From: Pedobacter sp.
GTDB lineage: Bacteria; Bacteroidota; Bacteroidia; Sphingobacteriales; Sphingobacteriaceae
Reading direction: 5' to 3'
Assembly (NCBI GenBank): GCA_030149995.1
Contig: JASLGV010000212.1
Coordinates: forward strand, 1-6,439
Length of the DNA stretch: 6,439 bases
Shown here: piece by piece, positions 4,594-6,439 of the stretch
How the letters are laid out: the number at the start of each line of letters is the position of its first letter
Numbering within the stretch: the first letter of the stretch is position 1
The notes under the pieces: model-generated
Seen by the model: only the letters and a program-made list of their open reading frames with translations
Told to the model about the DNA's origin: nothing
The model's database searches: none
Program-made: the position numbers and the translations under genes

Positions 4594-5769
4594 ATGACAA
4601 TCAATCTTTTTGATGATTCAAGCTGGATGAGTCTTCGTCCGCTTACCTATACAAGGCCGGTAGCTGATTTACGAATTGGCATTTTAACCATTGCAGAAAA
4701 ATGGGCTAAATATTTAAATGCATCGGTTGGTTTCTACACGCAAGATTATTTGAGGGTGAAATATGCGGCCAAACAGGCAGCTATATTTGTAAATGGGTCG
4801 GTTTGTCCGACGGCTGCATTGGCCGATGCCATTTTAAATTTAAAGCCCCGACAGGCCTTGTATGCTGATGATTTGTTGCTGGCAGTTGCATTCGAAGAAC
4901 CGTCTGATGTTTTCAACAGAATCTTAACCGAAGACTTTGAAAAGAAGTATTACACATCCTCCTTTACACATTTACAACATCCGGAAGATATTTTCAGGAA
5001 CAACGATAAAGAGCTGCGGGCAGATTTTGAATTACTAACTGCCGGGCGCAATTCTGCCAGGCTGAGCAGTACCAATACTTTTTTAGGAGACCAGGTTTTT
5101 GCAGAAGAAGGGGCGGTAGCCGAATGTTCGGTGTTTAACAGTTTACAGGGACCTATTTACCTGGGTAAGAACACTGAAATATGGGAAAGCAGCAATATTA
5201 GAGGGTCTTTTGCCCTGGGCGATCATTCGTCGGTAAAAATGGGTGCCAAAATATACGGACAAACAACCATAGGTCCGCATTGCCGTGTTGGTGGCGAAAT
5301 TAACAACGCTGTAATATGGGGTTTTTCTTCTAAAGGGCATGAAGGATACCTGGGCAATTCTGTACTGGGCCAATGGTGTAACATTGGTGCCGACAGCAAC
5401 AACTCCAATTTAAAAAACAACTATGCGGATGTAAAACTCTGGGATTACGAAGCAGAGGCTTTCCGTACAACAGGCTTACAATTTTGCGGATTAATTATGG
5501 CCGATCATTCAAAATGTGGCATTAATACCATGTTTAATACCGGAACGGTAACGGGGGTAAGTGCCAATGTATTTGGTCCGGGCTTTCCCCGCAATTTTAT
5601 ACCCGATTTTGCCTGGGGTGGTGCACAGGGTTTTGAAACATACAGCCTGCCTAAGATGTTCGAAACTGCCGAAAAGGTATACGAACGCAGGGGACATGCT
5701 TTTGATCAGGTAGAAAAAGATATTCTGACACAGGTATTTGAATTAACAGCTTCTTACAGGCGTTTTTAA
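4594..5769 (+). CDS. GlmU-family sugar-1-phosphate nucleotidyltransferase/acetyltransferase (alternative bacterial GlmU type)
   Basis: A 391-residue two-domain protein counted from ATG 4594. The frame is open to a TTG at 4585, but that codon lies in the terminator T-run and adds only three residues. The N-terminal part (about 1-150) is a divergent nucleotidyltransferase-like domain. Where classical GlmU has its glycine-rich GxGTRM loop, this has LRPLTYTRPVADLRIG (14-29), typical of the Bacteroidota 'alternative GlmU' family. Residues about 160-325 form a left-handed beta-helix with hexapeptide repeats, for example GPIYLGKNTEI (186-196) and MGAKIYGQTTIGPHCRVGG (216-234). GHEGYLGNS (248-256) lines up with the GHLTYLGD segment of E. 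coli GlmU, so His249 is the likely acetyl-transfer base. The expected role is making UDP-N-acetylglucosamine, or a related activated sugar, in the cytoplasm for peptidoglycan and outer-membrane glycans. Substrate and bifunctionality are inferred. It follows rpmE2 and precedes tpiA by 64 nt. Confidence 0.88.
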   Translation: MTINLFDDSSWMSLRPLTYTRPVADLRIGILTIAEKWAKYLNASVGFYTQDYLRVKYAAKQAAIFVNGSVCPTAALADAILNLKPRQALYADDLLLAVAFEEPSDVFNRILTEDFEKKYYTSSFTHLQHPEDIFRNNDKELRADFELLTAGRNSARLSSTNTFLGDQVFAEEGAVAECSVFNSLQGPIYLGKNTEIWESSNIRGSFALGDHSSVKMGAKIYGQTTIGPHCRVGGEINNAVIWGFSSKGHEGYLGNSVLGQWCNIGADSNNSNLKNNYADVKLWDYEAEAFRTTGLQFCGLIMADHSKCGINTMFNTGTVTGVSANVFGPGFPRNFIPDFAWGGAQGFETYSLPKMFETAEKVYERRGHAFDQVEKDILTQVFELTASYRRF

Positions 5770-5833
5770 GAAAATAACAACAAAGGGAGAAATCCTAAAC
5801 ACGCGTAAATAAATAACCTATAATCAATATAAG

Positions 5834-6439
5834 ATGAGAAAAAAAATAGTTGCCGGTAACTGGAAAATGAATTTGGATTACAATGAAGGAATTTCTTTGT
5901 TCAGTGAAATTGTAAACATGGTAAAAGACGAGCGCAGAGGCGATCAGCTGGCTGTAATTTGTGCACCTTTTATTCATTTAAACAGCTTGGCCAAACTGGG
6001 TGGCAACGATGTTAAAATTGGTGCTCAGAATATCCATGAGAAGGAGAGCGGCGCTTATACAGGCGAAGTTTCGGCTAAAATGATCAGATCTGTAGAGGTA
6101 GAATATGTTATTTTAGGTCACTCTGAACGCAGACAATATTTTGCTGAAAGCGATACTTTACTTGCAGAAAAAACAAAAGTTGCTTTGGCAAATGATTTAA
6201 AGCCTATTTTCTGTATTGGCGAAACACTTGATGAGCGCAACAACGGAAGCTATTATGAGGTAATTAAAAAACAATTGCGTGATGGTCTTTTTGGTTTAAC
6301 AGAAGAAGATTTCCGTAAAGTTGTGATTGCTTACGAGCCTGTTTGGGCCATCGGTACAGGTTTAACAGCCAGTCCGGAGCAGGCACAGGATATTCATGCA
6401 TTTATCCGTTCAGAGATCGAAGCTCAGTATGGTTTTAAT
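5834..6439 (+). CDS. tpiA: Triosephosphate isomerase, 5' part (cut by window edge)
   Basis: The first 202 codons of a protein usually about 250 residues long; the frame is open at the right edge, so about 50 residues are missing. It interconverts dihydroxyacetone phosphate and glyceraldehyde 3-phosphate in glycolysis and gluconeogenesis in the cytoplasm. Motifs are clear and in order: AGNWKMN (7-13, substrate-binding Asn9 and Lys11), IGAQNIHEKESGAYTGE (62-78), ILGHSERR (93-100, catalytic His96), and YEPVWAIGTG (167-176, catalytic Glu168 at the start of flexible loop 6). The C-terminal phosphate-binding glycine motifs lie beyond the window. ATG 5834 is the family-typical start (MRKKIVAGNWK). 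There is no Shine-Dalgarno sequence. The 64-nt gap after the GlmU-family gene has neither a TAnnTTTG box nor a terminator, so read-through from that gene is likely. Confidence 0.97.
   Translation, partial: MRKKIVAGNWKMNLDYNEGISLFSEIVNMVKDERRGDQLAVICAPFIHLNSLAKLGGNDVKIGAQNIHEKESGAYTGEVSAKMIRSVEVEYVILGHSERRQYFAESDTLLAEKTKVALANDLKPIFCIGETLDERNNGSYYEVIKKQLRDGLFGLTEEDFRKVVIAYEPVWAIGTGLTASPEQAQDIHAFIRSEIEAQYGFN

Noticed and set aside
5143..5420. Two overlapping minus-strand frames (76 and 65 codons) inside the GlmU-family gene
   Set aside because: Both fall within the hexapeptide-repeat beta-helix of the real gene and have no independent support.
5795..5977. 60-codon minus-strand frame across the tpiA start
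   Set aside because: It is antisense to conserved N-terminal triosephosphate isomerase sequence, so it is a shadow.

Overview
The window looks like chromosomal DNA of a Bacteroidota bacterium, most likely Sphingobacteriaceae (Pedobacter-like). Supporting signs are low GC, no Shine-Dalgarno sequences before the genes, promoters of the TTG/TAnnTTTG type, a seven-helix membrane AraC-type regulator, and the 'alternative' GlmU-family protein in place of classical GlmU. The family and genus assignment is inference from gene content.

Layout. Positions 1-184 hold no supported gene but contain an interrupted hairpin (92-137). A secreted protein of unknown function (185-940, +) is followed by a membrane-anchored AraC-type regulator (1076-2170, +). 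Facing it is a three-gene minus-strand operon, read from right to left: a YeeE/YedE-type membrane protein (3941-3372), a second short YeeE-type/DUF6691-like membrane protein 3 nt downstream (3368-2892), and a membrane-anchored TlpA-like thioredoxin (2833-2246). The two membrane proteins together are about the length of one single-chain YeeE/TsuA thiosulfate transporter. The operon therefore reads as a split importer for thiosulfate or a similar sulfur compound, with an extracytoplasmic thiol-disulfide partner.

The divergent AT-rich spacer 3942-4272 carries several signals: copies of a GATATTTAA-like motif, a 16-bp perfect inverted repeat with a T-tract that looks like a plus-strand terminator without a visible gene, a good Bacteroidota promoter for rpmE2, a dyad at its predicted start site, and a possible 16-codon leader ORF.

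The right side is housekeeping. It holds type B ribosomal protein L31 (rpmE2, 4273-4521), a clear intrinsic terminator (4545-4580), the GlmU-family sugar-1-phosphate nucleotidyltransferase/acetyltransferase (4594-5769), and the first 202 codons of triosephosphate isomerase (tpiA, 5834 to the window edge). A promoter-like sequence is nested inside the L31 terminator and would start the GlmU-family mRNA almost at its ATG.

Most of the window is ordinary. The parts most worth a second look are the split YeeE-TlpA operon, the spacer upstream of rpmE2, and the terminator/promoter overlap before the GlmU-family gene. I see no phage, insertion sequence, CRISPR array, toxin-antitoxin pair or defence system.
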